Source of the DNA: Truepera sp.
Lineage (GTDB): Bacteria; Deinococcota; Deinococci; Deinococcales; Trueperaceae
NCBI GenBank assembly: GCA_032027045.1
Contig: JAVSMU010000001.1
Coordinates: 667,846 to 731,845, forward strand
Length of the DNA: 64,000 nucleotides
Direction: 5' to 3'
Below are positions 8,781-20,560 of the stretch, piece after piece. The notes under the pieces are model-generated. The model had not been told where the DNA came from. It saw only the letters and a list, made by a program, of their open reading frames with translations, and searched no databases. Each line of letters begins with the position of its first letter. The stretch's first letter is position 1. The translations under genes were made by a program, and so were the position numbers.

Positions 8781-9857
8781 ATGCCCAAGTCCAGTCCCGG
8801 TAACGCCGCCGCCAAGTCCGCCGCCAACACCCGTGGGAGCGAGGAGTCCAGGCCCAAGGAGCTGTCGGGCGTCCGGTCGGGCGGGCTCGAGGCGGTCCTC
8901 GTGTTCGATGCGGTCAGGGTGACGGAGCAGGCGGCCATCGCCGCCAGCCGCGTGGCCGGCAAGGGCGACCCCGACCTGGTGGACCAGGCCGGCGTAGACG
9001 CCATGCGCGAAGTGCTGAACGAGTTACCGATAGACGGGAAGATAGTCATCGGCGAGGGCGAGCGTGACGAGGCGCCCATGCTCTACATCGGTGAGAGGGT
9101 CGGCAGGGCCGGCGAGGGCGACTGGCCCGTCGACATCGCCGTGGACCCCGTCGAGGGTACGAACATCACGGCGCGCATGATCAACAACTCCGTAGCGGTG
9201 ATCGCGATGTCGGAGCGCGGCGGGTTGTTCCAGGCGCCGGACACCTACATGGAGAAGTTGATCGTCGGCCCACCGGCGAAGGGCAAGGTCGACCTGACCT
9301 GGCCGGTCGCGGCCAACCTGCGCGGGGTGGCGCTCTCCCTCGACCGGGCGGTCGACGACCTCACGGTAGTCATCCTCGACCGGCCGCGCCACGAGCAGTT
9401 GGTGCGCGAGGTCCGCGAAGCCGGAGCGCGAGTAAAACTGATCGGTGACGGCGACGTGATCGCGGCACTCGCGGCCGCGGTGCGCGGGACCGGCGTGCAC
9501 GCCGTGATGGGCACGGGCGGCGCGCCCGAGGGTGTGCTGGCGGCAGCGGCGCTGAAGTGCCTCGGGGGAGAGATCCACGGCCGGTTCAGGCCGCGCAACG
9601 ACGACGAGCGCCGCCGCCTCGAGGCCGCGGGGGCGAACGAGGAGCGCGTCTACCGCACCGAGGACCTGGCGCCAGGGCACGACATCGTGTTCAGCGCCAG
9701 CGGCATCACCGACGGGGACCTCCTGCGAGGAGTCAAGTTCTTCAAGAACGGCGCGCGCACCCACAGCATCACCATGGGTTACCGCTCCCGCCTGATCCGC
9801 TTCACCGACTCCGTCCACCTGCTGGGCGACGGCGCCAGGGTGACCGTCCAGGTCTGA
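8781..9857 (+). CDS. glpX: Class II fructose-1,6-bisphosphatase GlpX
   Basis: This 358-residue metal-dependent phosphatase converts fructose-1,6-bisphosphate to fructose-6-phosphate in gluconeogenesis. Typical GlpX motifs are present: '[19 protein letters not shown]', '[15 protein letters not shown]', '[19 protein letters not shown]' and '[15 protein letters not shown]'. About 35 low-complexity, charged residues (Ser/Lys/Asn/Ala-rich) precede the conserved core, an N-terminal extension not usual in the family. The gene ends 6 bp from the convergently transcribed rdgB. Confidence 0.95.
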   Translation: MPKSSPGNAAAKSAANTRGSEESRPKELSGVRSGGLEAVLVFDAVRVTEQAAIAASRVAGKGDPDLVDQAGVDAMREVLNELPIDGKIVIGEGERDEAPMLYIGERVGRAGEGDWPVDIAVDPVEGTNITARMINNSVAVIAMSERGGLFQAPDTYMEKLIVGPPAKGKVDLTWPVAANLRGVALSLDRAVDDLTVVILDRPRHEQLVREVREAGARVKLIGDGDVIAALAAAVRGTGVHAVMGTGGAPEGVLAAAALKCLGGEIHGRFRPRNDDERRRLEAAGANEERVYRTEDLAPGHDIVFSASGITDGDLLRGVKFFKNGARTHSITMGYRSRLIRFTDSVHLLGDGARVTVQV

Positions 9858-9863
9858 GGTTCG

Positions 9864-10508
9864 TCAGTCCGTCTCGACCGAGCGCACCACGGTGTCGCTC
9901 AGCACCTCGTTGCCGCCGTCGCTGGCTGCCCATGCGGCGAAGGCCGCCAGCGCCCGCCCGCGGTGGCTCACCCGGCGCTTCTCCGCGGTCGAGGCCTCGG
10001 CGAAGCTCTTGCCCAGCTCGGGGCTGAAGAAGATGGGGTCGTAGCCGAAACCGTCCATCCCGCGAGGCCCCTGCAAGATGGTGCCCATGCTCTCGCCCTG
10101 AAAGGCCTGCACGGCGCCGGCGGGGGTGGCCAGGACGATGACGGCAATGAAGTGCGCGGTGCGCTGCTCGGCTGGGGTGTTCCGCAGCTTCCTCAGGAGG
10201 TGCGCCATCCGCTCGCCGTCCGTCAACCCCGGGCCGCCGAAGCGGGCCGTGTAGACGCCGGGCGCGCCGCCTAGGGCATCGACCTCGAGCCCGGAATCAT
10301 CGGCCAGTGCCGGCAGGCCGGAGGCCACGGCCACGTGCCCGGCCTTGATCAGCGCGTTCTCCTCGTAACTCGCGCCCGTCTCGGGCGGAAAGCTGGTGAC
10401 CCCCACGTCGGGCGCGGACACGAGTTCGAAGTCGGCGCCGGCCAGCGCGTCCTGGAACTCCCGCAACTTCCCTGGGTTGAGGGTCGCGACCACCAGCCTA
10501 TGCGTCAC
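9864..10508 (-). CDS. rdgB: dITP/XTP pyrophosphatase, HAM1 family
   Basis: This 214-residue housecleaning enzyme hydrolyses non-canonical purine nucleotides (dITP, XTP) to monophosphates so that they are not built into DNA. The signatures are 'LVVATLNPGKLREFQ', 'SYEENALIKA', 'ALADDSGLEVDALGGAPGVYTARF' and 'GFGYDPIFF'. The GTG start overlaps the rph stop by 4 bp (GTGA). It is the last gene of the murI-rph-rdgB operon, an arrangement also known in other bacteria. Confidence 0.96.
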   Translation of the reverse strand: MTHRLVVATLNPGKLREFQDALAGADFELVSAPDVGVTSFPPETGASYEENALIKAGHVAVASGLPALADDSGLEVDALGGAPGVYTARFGGPGLTDGERMAHLLRKLRNTPAEQRTAHFIAVIVLATPAGAVQAFQGESMGTILQGPRGMDGFGYDPIFFSPELGKSFAEASTAEKRRVSHRGRALAAFAAWAASDGGNEVLSDTVVRSVETD

Positions 10509-11227
10509 TTGAGCTGCCCTCGCACCTGGGCAAGCAGCGTCTCTACCGCGGCCACCCCGGCCCCGACGAGCCCCACGTAGCGTTCCGCCGACACGGGGGT
10601 ACCCTCGCTGCCGCCCTGCACCTCTAGGACGTCGCCAGTCCCACTGGCCACGACGTTCAGGTCGAGGACGGCGGCCGCGTCCTCGGCGTAATCGAGGTCC
10701 ACGCGGGCCTCGCCGTCGACCACGCCGACGCTCACGGCGGCAAGCTCGTGTTTAAGGGGCCACTCTGCAAGGTCGCCCTTGTACACGAGCCTGTCGGCCG
10801 CTTGGTGCAGCGCCGCGTAACCCGCCAGGATGGCCGCGCAGCGCGTGCCGCCGTCGGCCACCAGGACGTCGGCGTCGACGGTGATGGTCTTGCCGCGGAA
10901 CAGTTCGAGGTCCACCGTGCTGCGCAGCGCCCGCCCCATCAGGCGCTGGATCTCCTGCGTGCGGCCGGAGGCGTAGAGCCGCTCACGTGGCACGCGTTCG
11001 GTGGTGCTGCGCGGGAGGAGCGCGTATTCGGCGGTCAGCCAGCCCGACTTGTTGCCGCCGCCGCGCATGTGAGGAGGCAGTTTGGACTCGATGGTGACCG
11101 TCGCCAACACCACGGTCTTGCCCCACGTGACGAGGGAGGAACCCTCCGCGTGCGGGTTGAAGCCCAGCTCGACCTTGACGGGGCGCAACTCATCGGCGGC
11201 GCGCCCCTCTCGCCTCACGGCGGCCAT
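10505..11227 (-). CDS. rph: Ribonuclease PH
   Basis: This 240-residue phosphorolytic exonuclease trims the 3' ends of tRNA precursors. The RNase PH core is recognisable throughout: 'ELRPVKVELGFNPHAEGSSLV', 'SGWLTAEYALLPRST', 'GRTQEIQRLMGRALRS', 'ITVDADVLVADGGTRCAA', then 'EDAAAVLDLNVV'. It sits between murI (10 bp upstream) and rdgB (4-bp overlap). Confidence 0.97.
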   Translation of the reverse strand: MAAVRREGRAADELRPVKVELGFNPHAEGSSLVTWGKTVVLATVTIESKLPPHMRGGGNKSGWLTAEYALLPRSTTERVPRERLYASGRTQEIQRLMGRALRSTVDLELFRGKTITVDADVLVADGGTRCAAILAGYAALHQAADRLVYKGDLAEWPLKHELAAVSVGVVDGEARVDLDYAEDAAAVLDLNVVASGTGDVLEVQGGSEGTPVSAERYVGLVGAGVAAVETLLAQVRGQLK

Positions 11228-11237
11228 GTCGGCCCCC

Positions 11238-12083
11238 TCATCCGCCCGCTCGACTCGCCGCCGCCCGCAAGCCGGTGAGGCGCGTGACGTCGAGTTGCTC
11301 CGACGTTCCTACGGGAACACCGAACGCCTGCGCCCCGTGCAAGAACGTGCCCACGTCACCCGTGACCAGGTAGTGCACGCTGCCCGGCAGGGCTCCCGTT
11401 GCCCCGAGGCCGAACGTGGCCACGTCACGGGCCACCACGGCCGCCACCTCGTCCGCCGAGTCGATCAGGGGAAGAGCGGCGCCCACCACGCGCCGAAGCA
11501 CGTTCTTCAGGGCCGGATAATGGGTGCAGCCGAGGATGATGGCGTCCAGCTCCGGGCGGTCTCGCAGGTAGTGAGACGCCACGAGCTGCGCGATCTCCGA
11601 GCCCGGCCCGTCCGCCAGACCCTCCTCGACGATGGGAACGAACAGTGGACAGGCCCGCGACCAGGTGCTGGCGCCGGCCGCCTCGAGGCGGTCCTGGTAC
11701 ACGCGCGCCCCCACCGTGGCGACGGTGCCCAGCACGCCGACCCTGCCGCTCCCGGCAACGCGCAACGCCGCGCTCACCCCGGGTTCGACGACGCCCCAAA
11801 GGGGCACCGGCGACCGGTCCCCCAGGGCCGGTAAGGCGGCGGCCGACGCGGTGTTGCACGCCACCACCACGCCCTTGACACCGCGGCTCACGAGTTCGGC
11901 GACGACCCCTTCGGCGAAGCCCCTGACCATCTCTAGCGGCTTGGAGCCGTACGGCAGGCGGGCCGTGTCGCCCAGGTAGACGAAGGACTCGTTGGGTAGG
12001 GCTTGCCGCAAGGCGCGTAGCACCGTCAGGCCGCCGACGCCCGAGTCGAACACACCGATGGGGGCGGAGTTCTGGGCGGGCAC
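11238..12083 (-). CDS. murI: Glutamate racemase
   Basis: This 281-residue cofactor-independent racemase makes D-glutamate for peptidoglycan. Both catalytic cysteines are in their usual settings, 'VVVACNTASA' and 'AIILGCTHYP'; the substrate-binding 'IGVFDSGVGGLTV' and 'YLGDTARLPYGSK' motifs are present. The GTG start lies 6 nt after a TAAGCT box and directly before the conserved N-terminus, so a leaderless mRNA is likely. It is the first gene of the operon with rph and rdgB. Confidence 0.96.
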   Translation of the reverse strand: MPAQNSAPIGVFDSGVGGLTVLRALRQALPNESFVYLGDTARLPYGSKPLEMVRGFAEGVVAELVSRGVKGVVVACNTASAAALPALGDRSPVPLWGVVEPGVSAALRVAGSGRVGVLGTVATVGARVYQDRLEAAGASTWSRACPLFVPIVEEGLADGPGSEIAQLVASHYLRDRPELDAIILGCTHYPALKNVLRRVVGAALPLIDSADEVAAVVARDVATFGLGATGALPGSVHYLVTGDVGTFLHGAQAFGVPVGTSEQLDVTRLTGLRAAASRAGG

Positions 12084-12089
12084 GCGGCG

Positions 12090-12095
12090 AGCTTA
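12090..12095 (-). promoter_or_regulatory. -10 box, leaderless start of murI
   Basis: TAAGCT, then CGCCGC, then GTG. The same CGCCGC spacer precedes the GTG of the nucleotidyltransferase-like gene at 45123. Confidence 0.5.
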
Positions 12096-12157
12096 CCACC
12101 GGGCGCCACGGGCTGGAGCCGCGGCGGGCGCCGGGCTCGGGCAAGGCTGGGAACCGT

Positions 12158-12249
12158 TGGCGGAGAGGGAGAGATTCGAACTCTCGGTGCAAGTTGCCCC
12201 ACACACGCGCTTTCCAGGCGCGCTCCTTAAACCACTCGGACACCTCTCC
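12158..12249 (-). tRNA. tRNA-Ser (anticodon GGA)
   Basis: The complementary strand folds as a class II tRNA. The acceptor stem pairs GGAGAGG with CCTCTCC, followed by discriminator G and an encoded CCA (12160-12158). The anticodon loop is CTGGAAA, giving GGA, which reads UCC and UCU. The long variable arm is the serine type, and the T arm contains GTTCGAATC. The gene is 92 nt with CCA, and its own promoter lies about 50 bp upstream. Confidence 0.96.
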
Positions 12250-12297
12250 AAGGAAGCGAAGACGACCCGGCACTGGCGGGGCGTCAGGGCAACAAGG

Positions 12298-12326
12298 AGT
12301 CTATCAGGCGCTCACGGGGCGGTCAA
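12298..12326 (-). promoter_or_regulatory. Promoter of tRNA-Ser
   Basis: TTGACC (12326-12321), 17-nt spacer, TAGACT (12303-12298). Transcription would start near 12291, about 40 nt before the mature tRNA. Confidence 0.7.
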
Positions 12327-12418
12327 CGCGACCCCAACCCCGGTACGATCTACTTATGAGATGACTCGCGCGAGCAGGCAGGTGGTCGACGAGCGGGAAG
12401 GCTGTCAACGAGCGAGCG

Positions 12419-12510
12419 GGGTGGCCAAGGCGCGCGGGGGCTCCGAACGCCGCCGGTGATCAGTTCGATGCGGTTCTTCGGGTGGCCAAGGAGCGCGGGG
12501 GCTCCGAACG
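12419..12510. repeat. 31-bp direct repeat pair flanking a 30-bp spacer
   Basis: Copies at 12419-12449 and 12480-12510 (GGGTGGCCAAG..CGCGGGGGCTCCGAACG core) differ at one position. They lie between the tRNA-Ser promoter and the 12605 gene. The next bases also contain a shorter repeated word, GGGTACC(C/T)ACGA, at about 12515 and 12537. The rest of 12327-12604 shows no gene. A TAGACT box (12574-12579) could serve the 12605 gene. Confidence 0.65.
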
Positions 12511-12604
12511 GTCGGGTACCCACGACACGGCGGTTGGGTACCTACGAGACACCGCCTCGCGCCCCGGCTTGGATAGACTCGTAACCACCAACCTTGGAGG
12601 CGAG

Positions 12605-13258
12605 ATGCTGAAAGACAGGATCGTTCTACTCAACACTCCGGAGGCCGTCGAGGCCTTCATCGACCGCTACCCCACGAGCGTGATCTACAAGGCCGGCACG
12701 TGCCACAAGACCATGCAGGGCTTCGGGTTCGTACAGGAACGACTCGAGGACCGCGAGGACCTCATGTGCGGCGTCATCCGGGTGGTCGAGGCCAGGGCCG
12801 CCAGCAACCTCGTGGCCGAGCGCACGGGCATCGTGCACGAGTCGCCGCAGGTGATCCTCTTCGAGGATGGGCGCCCCGTGTTCGATGCCGACAACTGGGA
12901 CATCACGCCGGAGGCCATAGCCAGCGGCTTCGAGAAGGTGGCGGTGGGCCGGCCCGTGGCGCCCCCCAGTGCCGCGCAGGGCTCCGACCTGCGCCCCTAT
13001 TTCGAAGTGCTCGAGAGCTACCTCGCCGGAACTATCGACGATTCCCAGTTCGAGCACACATACACGCACATGTTCCGTGGCGATTCCACGTTGCGGCCGG
13101 GTGACGAGGTGGACGTGCTCAACTCGATCTTCGGCGACGTCGACCAGCACATGAACATGCATCTGATGATGCAGGGCAAGGCCGACAACTCCCAGCTCCG
13201 CCAGCGCGCGCAGGCCGCCTACGACAGGCTGAAGGAGATGGCGGGGGCCCGCGCCTGA
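12605..13258 (+). CDS. Bacilliredoxin (YtxJ)-like domain fused to a colicin-D-immunity-like domain
   Basis: This 217-residue protein has a strong GGAGG site just before its ATG. Residues 1-110 look like the thioredoxin-fold YtxJ/DUF2847 family linked to bacillithiol: 'SVIYKAGTCHKTMQGF' at the active-site position (single Cys, TCHK) and later 'HESPQVILFEDGRPVF'. Residues 125-217 resemble small helical immunity proteins of the Colicin_immun type: 'YFEVLESYLAGTIDDSQFEHTYTHMF', then 'LNSIFGDVDQHM'. The first match is fairly good; the second rests on pattern memory and needs a profile search. A redox role is inferred from the N-terminal domain only. Confidence 0.6.
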   Translation: MLKDRIVLLNTPEAVEAFIDRYPTSVIYKAGTCHKTMQGFGFVQERLEDREDLMCGVIRVVEARAASNLVAERTGIVHESPQVILFEDGRPVFDADNWDITPEAIASGFEKVAVGRPVAPPSAAQGSDLRPYFEVLESYLAGTIDDSQFEHTYTHMFRGDSTLRPGDEVDVLNSIFGDVDQHMNMHLMMQGKADNSQLRQRAQAAYDRLKEMAGARA

Positions 13259-13382
13259 TCGGGTGACGTGACGCCAGGCCGCTCGTAGGTCACGGAGCTC
13301 ACTGGAACTTAGGGGGCGCGGCAGGCCGATGGGGCCGCCGCGCCCTTTCTCGGCGCCGTCGAAGGAGCTGCCGTCCGGCGGC

Positions 13383-13997
13383 CTAGTCGCGCCGCCGCTC
13401 GGCGTCCAGGAAGCGGTCGAACGCGTCCCTCTCGACGCTACCCAAGCTGACCGTCGCTCGCCCCTGCTCCGCCGCCTGCCCGCTCCCGTTTTCGCGTTGC
13501 GGCTCGGCGTCTGTTGCCACTACGCGCGGTGAGCGTCCCTTGCGCTGGCCGCGGTCCGTCTCGCCGCGGTCCGCCTTCGCCGCCTTGGCCCGGCCCGGTT
13601 CGTCGGAGGCGGGCTCGTGGCCGCCGGGCGGCTTGAGCCACGGCAACTCGGCGGGGTCCCTGATGATGCGCCTCTGCTCGGGGCTTACCGCTGTGCCCTG
13701 TGCGTCCCGACCGCCGGCGCCGGAGCTGGCCACCACCCGCACCCGTGGCTGCGTGCTGGGCGCCTCGGGTACCTGGGGCCCGGGAGCGGCCGTTCGGGCA
13801 ACCCTCGTGGCGCCTGTCCGGACGTCCTTGACTGTCGCCGCCGGAACGCGGCGGCCCGCGTTGGCATGGGGCTCGGTGGTCGATTCCGCCAGCGCGCGCC
13901 TGCGCTTGGTGCTCATGCTGAGAGCCGCCCACGCCGTCAACGACAGGGCCAGCAAGATGAAGAACAGTAGTAGTACCAGAACGGCGAGCGCGGTCAC
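13383..13997 (-). CDS. Single-TM protein with charged, disordered tail
   Basis: This 204-residue protein of unknown function has one N-terminal membrane segment (about residues 3-25, 'LAVLVLLLFFILLALSLTAW'). The remainder is Arg/Ala/Pro/Glu-rich, probably disordered and cytoplasmic, ending in a short amphipathic stretch 'VERDAFDRFLDAERRRD'. The GTG start has a TATCCT box 6 nt upstream. It stands alone between the bacilliredoxin fusion and the dehydratase gene. The 124 bp before its 3' end (13259-13382) show no gene. Confidence 0.6.
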   Translation of the reverse strand: MTALAVLVLLLFFILLALSLTAWAALSMSTKRRRALAESTTEPHANAGRRVPAATVKDVRTGATRVARTAAPGPQVPEAPSTQPRVRVVASSGAGGRDAQGTAVSPEQRRIIRDPAELPWLKPPGGHEPASDEPGRAKAAKADRGETDRGQRKGRSPRVVATDAEPQRENGSGQAAEQGRATVSLGSVERDAFDRFLDAERRRD

Positions 13998-14003
13998 GAG
14001 AAG

Positions 14004-14009
14004 AGGATA
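14004..14009 (-). promoter_or_regulatory. -10 box, leaderless start of 13997 gene
   Basis: TATCCT, then 6 nt, then GTG. Confidence 0.45.
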
Positions 14010-14054
14010 GTCCGCCGCGGCGCCGCTAGCAAAGCGGCCGCACCGTGCCGGTGG

Positions 14055-15077
14055 TCACTCGACCTTGGCGGCGAGGTAGTCGCCCAGCTTGCCGGGGTCG
14101 ACGTTGCCTCCCGATGCGATGACCACGGTGGGGCCGGGGACGAGCGCGATGCCGTCGACGGCACCCTCGACGAGCAGCCGCCTCAGCGCTGCGAGCGAGA
14201 TGGCTCCCGTCGGCTCGACCACCAGGTGCGCCTTGGTCGCGTAGAAGCGCACCTCGTCGGCGATTGCGGTCTCGTCCACCGTGACCACGCCGGCGAGGTA
14301 GCGAGACAGCATCGTGAAGTTCAGTTCGCCTATGCGCTGCGTGCGCACGCCGTCCGCGATGGTGCGTGTGACCTTCTCCGCGCTCCAGCCGCGCAGTTCC
14401 CCCGCCTCCAACGACTCCTTGGCGTCGGCGGCAAGAGCCGGTTCCACCCCAATGACCTGCGCCCCGGGCGCCAACGACCTGATCGCCAGCGACACTCCCG
14501 ACGCCAGGCCACCGCCACCAATGGGCACGATTACGTTCTTCACTTCGGGCAGGTCGGCGACTATCTCGAGCCCCACCGTGCCCTGGCCCGCGACTATCCA
14601 GGGATGATCGTACGGCGGGACGATGGTGGAGCCATCTCTCTCCGCAATGGCGGCCGCCGTGGATTCGCGCGCTTCCTGCGTGTTCTCGCAACGAACCACG
14701 GTCGCACCGAGTTCGCGGGTGTTGCCCACCTTGACGGCCGGCGCGCCCTCGGGGATCACGATGGTGGCTTTCACACCGAAATGCTTGGCCGCGGCCGCCA
14801 CCCCCTGCGCGTGGTTGCCGCTCGACTGCGCAACGACCCCGCGGGCCCTGACCTCCTCGGGTAACGAGGCCAAGAAGTTCGTGGCCCCGCGGATCTTGAA
14901 CGACCCCACCGCCTGCAGGTTCTCCGGTTTGACGAAGACGGGGAAAGCGCTGCCCTCCAGGACGAGCGGCAGGAGTGGCGTGTGGCGCACTGCGTCCGCC
15001 AGCCGGACCCTGGCGGCCTCCAGGTCCTCGAGCTGCGGCTCGCCGAGAGACGGTGATTCCATGGGGACGTCGGTCAC
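14055..15077 (-). CDS. Threonine ammonia-lyase / serine-threonine dehydratase (PLP)
   Basis: This 340-residue fold-type II PLP enzyme probably deaminates threonine to 2-oxobutanoate. The PLP lysine is in 'VGSFKIRGATNF'. The substrate loop 'SSGNHAQGVA' and the phosphate-binding 'IPIGGGGLASG' type motif are present, and 'VIASGGNVDP' closes the protein. It is the short form with no ACT regulatory domain, so catabolic or serine/threonine racemase-like activity is also possible. The GTG start has a TAGATA box 6 nt upstream; an in-frame ATG at 15062 is the alternative. Confidence 0.88.
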   Translation of the reverse strand: MTDVPMESPSLGEPQLEDLEAARVRLADAVRHTPLLPLVLEGSAFPVFVKPENLQAVGSFKIRGATNFLASLPEEVRARGVVAQSSGNHAQGVAAAAKHFGVKATIVIPEGAPAVKVGNTRELGATVVRCENTQEARESTAAAIAERDGSTIVPPYDHPWIVAGQGTVGLEIVADLPEVKNVIVPIGGGGLASGVSLAIRSLAPGAQVIGVEPALAADAKESLEAGELRGWSAEKVTRTIADGVRTQRIGELNFTMLSRYLAGVVTVDETAIADEVRFYATKAHLVVEPTGAISLAALRRLLVEGAVDGIALVPGPTVVIASGGNVDPGKLGDYLAAKVE

Positions 15078-15083
15078 GTCCTC

Positions 15084-15089
15084 TATCTA
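15084..15089 (-). promoter_or_regulatory. -10 box, leaderless start of the dehydratase gene
   Basis: TAGATA, then 6 nt, then GTG 15077. The last base departs from TANNNT, so confidence is lower. Confidence 0.35.
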
Positions 15090-15110
15090 CCATGAGCGCC
15101 CCGCCCGAGG

Positions 15111-16097
15111 TCAGCGGCCGCGCACGGACATGAATGCGTCGACCTCGAGGGCATCGGGCAGGGCCGGGATGGCCCCTAGGCGCGTGGTCGCGATGGCGCC
15201 GCAGGCGTTCGCCCGGCGGAGCACGGGTTCGAGGGCGAGGGGATCCTTCAAGGCGGCCGGAGCTTCCAGCAGGCCCGTGAGCATGCCGGCCACGAACGCG
15301 TCACCGGCGCCCGTTGCATCGACCGCCGCCACCTCGAACCCGGGCACCGTCCCCGACACCTTCCCGGAAGCGCCCCTGAGGTAATAGGTGACGCCTGCGG
15401 ACCCGAGCGTCACGACCAGCAACTCGAGCGCGTCGTGCAAGAGCTTGGAAGCCGCCTTGCGCCCAGTGCCGCCCGTCAGGAACTCGAGCTCTTCCTCGCT
15501 CACCTTGACGATCTCAGCAGCGGCGATCGCGGCAAGTGCGGAGGCACGCGCCGCCTCCGCCGTCGGCCAGGCGGCCTGACGTAGGTTCACGTCCAACGAG
15601 CGCAGCACGCCGGCTGCGCCGGCCACGCTCACTGCGTGTAGCGTCGCTTCCCGAGCAGGCTCCACGGCGAGCGTGAGGGTGCCTATGTGAAGCAGCCTGG
15701 CGCTCGCGATGTAGCCCTCGTCGAGTTCCGAGGCCTCGAGGCGTTGATCGGCCGAGGGGTTGCGGTAGAAGAGGAACTCGCGCTCTCCGCCGGTCAGCAG
15801 GCTTACGAAGGCGAGGCCCGTAAGGTGTTCGGGGTCCTGAAGCGTGTGGCTGGTGTCGACGCCCGCACCCGCCAGGGTGGCGACCAGGTGGTCGCCGAAC
15901 GGATCGGCTCCGACCTTGCCGACGAAGCCCACGGAAGCCCCCAAGCGAGCGGCGCCGACGGCCACGTTCGCCGGCGCGCCGCCGGCCGCCCTCAAGAAGC
16001 GTTCGGCGTCCGAGAGTGGCACGCCGTGCCCCTCTGCGACGAGGTCGATGAGCGCCTCTCCCAAGCAGATCATGTCGACGTTCCTGCGCTCGGCCAT
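15111..16097 (-). CDS. PfkB-family sugar kinase (fructokinase-like)
   Basis: This 328-residue ribokinase-superfamily enzyme would phosphorylate a sugar using ATP. Both family signatures are clear: the N-terminal 'AAGGAPANVAVGAARLGASVGFVGKVGADPFGD' region (residues about 30-60) and the C-terminal catalytic 'AVDATGAGDAFVAGML', in which the Asp is the base. 'MICLGEALIDLV' at the start resembles fructokinases. The start at 16097 is chosen because the sequence before it is unlike the family and a TAGATT box lies 7 nt upstream. The true substrate may be fructose, KDG or another sugar. Confidence 0.88.
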   Translation of the reverse strand: MAERRNVDMICLGEALIDLVAEGHGVPLSDAERFLRAAGGAPANVAVGAARLGASVGFVGKVGADPFGDHLVATLAGAGVDTSHTLQDPEHLTGLAFVSLLTGGEREFLFYRNPSADQRLEASELDEGYIASARLLHIGTLTLAVEPAREATLHAVSVAGAAGVLRSLDVNLRQAAWPTAEAARASALAAIAAAEIVKVSEEELEFLTGGTGRKAASKLLHDALELLVVTLGSAGVTYYLRGASGKVSGTVPGFEVAAVDATGAGDAFVAGMLTGLLEAPAALKDPLALEPVLRRANACGAIATTRLGAIPALPDALEVDAFMSVRGR

Positions 16098-16104
16098 GCC
16101 CAAG

Positions 16105-16110
16105 AATCTA
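16105..16110 (-). promoter_or_regulatory. -10 box, leaderless start of PfkB kinase
   Basis: TAGATT, then 7 nt, then ATG 16097. The rest of the gap to sucA (16111-16344) shows no gene. Confidence 0.5.
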
Positions 16111-16344
16111 GCCCGTTCCGCCCGAGCGTGCACACGGCCTCGAAGGTGCACCCCGAGGCCAAATACCGGCCGCCCTCGTGATACAACTTGAGGCTGACGA
16201 CGGTGGCGCCCCCGGCGCGCCCACCGCAATCGAGGCCGTTCGCCCTTTCTCCTCGGAGCCTGCACGAGTCAGCCGCAGAGGAGCTCGGATCGTGGCGTGC
16301 GGCCGCTTGCGCCGGGAACGATTCAGGTCGTGAGGTCTAGCTTA

Positions 16345-19140
<2,796 letters not shown>

Positions 19141-19188
19141 CGCTAAGTAAGAACGGGGCGGCCGCGGTCGCCGGCAGAGGAGACGTGA

Positions 19189-20559
19189 ATGGCAACCGAC
19201 GTTAAAGTGCCCGCGGCTGGCGAGTCCATCAGCGAGGTCTACATCGGCTCGTGGCTGAAGAAGCCCGGAGACTACGTGGCCGCTGACGAGCCGGTGGTCG
19301 AGCTGGAGACCGACAAGGCGACCCTCGACCTGCCGGCCCCGGTGGCCGGCGTGCTCATCGAGACCCTGAAGAACGAGGGCGATGCCGCCGCCATCGGCGA
19401 GGTGATCGCCCGCATCGACGAGTCTGCGGGCGAGGAGGCGGACCCGCCGGCCGCAGCGTCCGAGCCGGCGCCCGAGCCGGCAGCCGCACCCGCGCCGGCC
19501 GGTGCGGCGCCCACGACGGCCGCCGCTGGCGCCACCGCCGCCAAGGCGGCTGCTCAGCCGACCGTGCCCCCGAAGCCGGTGTCCGGCCCGGCCCAGGCCC
19601 CGGCCCCAACGGCCCCGGCGCCACCAGCCGCCGCCCCTACCGCCGCCGCCCCTGCACCCGCGGCGCCGGCCGGCGTCAAGGCGACCAGCGTCATGCCGGC
19701 CGCCCAGCGCCTGCTCGACGAGAACGACCTGAGCGCCGACGAGGTGCCGGCCACGGGCCCCGGCGGGCGCCTCCTCAAGGAGGACGTCCAGGCACACCTG
19801 GCGCAGCGCGAGCGAGCGGCCGCCGAACCCGAGCAACTTCTGAGCGCGAGCAGCTATGAGCGCCAGGAAGAGATCAGGCCCATGAGCCTCCTGCGCCGCC
19901 GCGTCGCGGAGCGCCTCGTGGCCGCGCAGCAGAACGCCGCGTTGCTCACCACCTTCAACGAGATCGACATGACCGGCGTCATGAACCTGCGCAGCGAATA
20001 CAAGGAAGCGTTCGAGAAGCGCTACGACACGCGCCTCGGGTTCATGTCGTTCTTCGTCAAGGCGACCATCGACGCGCTGAGCCTCATACCGCAGCTCAAC
20101 GCCGAGATACGCGGCACCGACGTCGTCTACAAGAACTTCTACGACATCGGCGTGGCGGTGTCCACGCCGCGCGGCCTGATCGTCCCGGTGCTCCGCGACG
20201 CCGAGCGCATGTCGTTCGCGGAGGTGGAGATGGCGATAGCCGATTTCGGCAAGCGCGCCGCCACCAACAAGATCACGCCCGACGAGTTGCAGGGCGGCAC
20301 GTTCACCATCAGCAACGGCGGCGTGTTCGGGTCGCTGATGTCGACCCCGATCGTCAACCCGCCGCAGTCGGGCGTGCTGGGCATGCACGCCATCCAGCAG
20401 CGCCCCGTGGCGCGAGACGGGCAGGTCGTGATCAGGCCCATGATGTACGTCGCGCTCACTTACGACCACCGCATGGTGGACGGGCGCGAGTCCGTCACGT
20501 TCCTCAAGCGCATCAAGGACGTCATCGAGAACCCCGCGCGCATCCTGCTGGAGATCTGA
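19189..20559 (+). CDS. sucB: Dihydrolipoyllysine succinyltransferase (E2)
   Basis: This 456-residue core of the 2-oxoglutarate dehydrogenase complex has a lipoyl domain (1-80, lipoylated Lys43 in '[11 protein letters not shown]'). A flexible Ala/Pro linker follows (about 85-160, unusually long and repetitive in composition), then a peripheral subunit-binding domain ('[19 protein letters not shown]'). The catalytic domain ends in '[16 protein letters not shown]', with catalytic His427 and Asp431. GAGGAG lies just before the ATG. One base separates its stop from lpdA. Confidence 0.97.
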   Translation: MATDVKVPAAGESISEVYIGSWLKKPGDYVAADEPVVELETDKATLDLPAPVAGVLIETLKNEGDAAAIGEVIARIDESAGEEADPPAAASEPAPEPAAAPAPAGAAPTTAAAGATAAKAAAQPTVPPKPVSGPAQAPAPTAPAPPAAAPTAAAPAPAAPAGVKATSVMPAAQRLLDENDLSADEVPATGPGGRLLKEDVQAHLAQRERAAAEPEQLLSASSYERQEEIRPMSLLRRRVAERLVAAQQNAALLTTFNEIDMTGVMNLRSEYKEAFEKRYDTRLGFMSFFVKATIDALSLIPQLNAEIRGTDVVYKNFYDIGVAVSTPRGLIVPVLRDAERMSFAEVEMAIADFGKRAATNKITPDELQGGTFTISNGGVFGSLMSTPIVNPPQSGVLGMHAIQQRPVARDGQVVIRPMMYVALTYDHRMVDGRESVTFLKRIKDVIENPARILLEI

Positions 20560-20560
20560 G

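Noticed and set aside
12158-12249. tRNA-Ser as an integration site for a mobile element
   Set aside because: No integrase, no attR-like copy of the tRNA end and no phage or transposon genes nearby.
19440-19680. Ala/Pro-rich repeat in sucB as a separate repeat element
   Set aside because: It is the flexible linker expected between the lipoyl and subunit-binding domains of E2 proteins.
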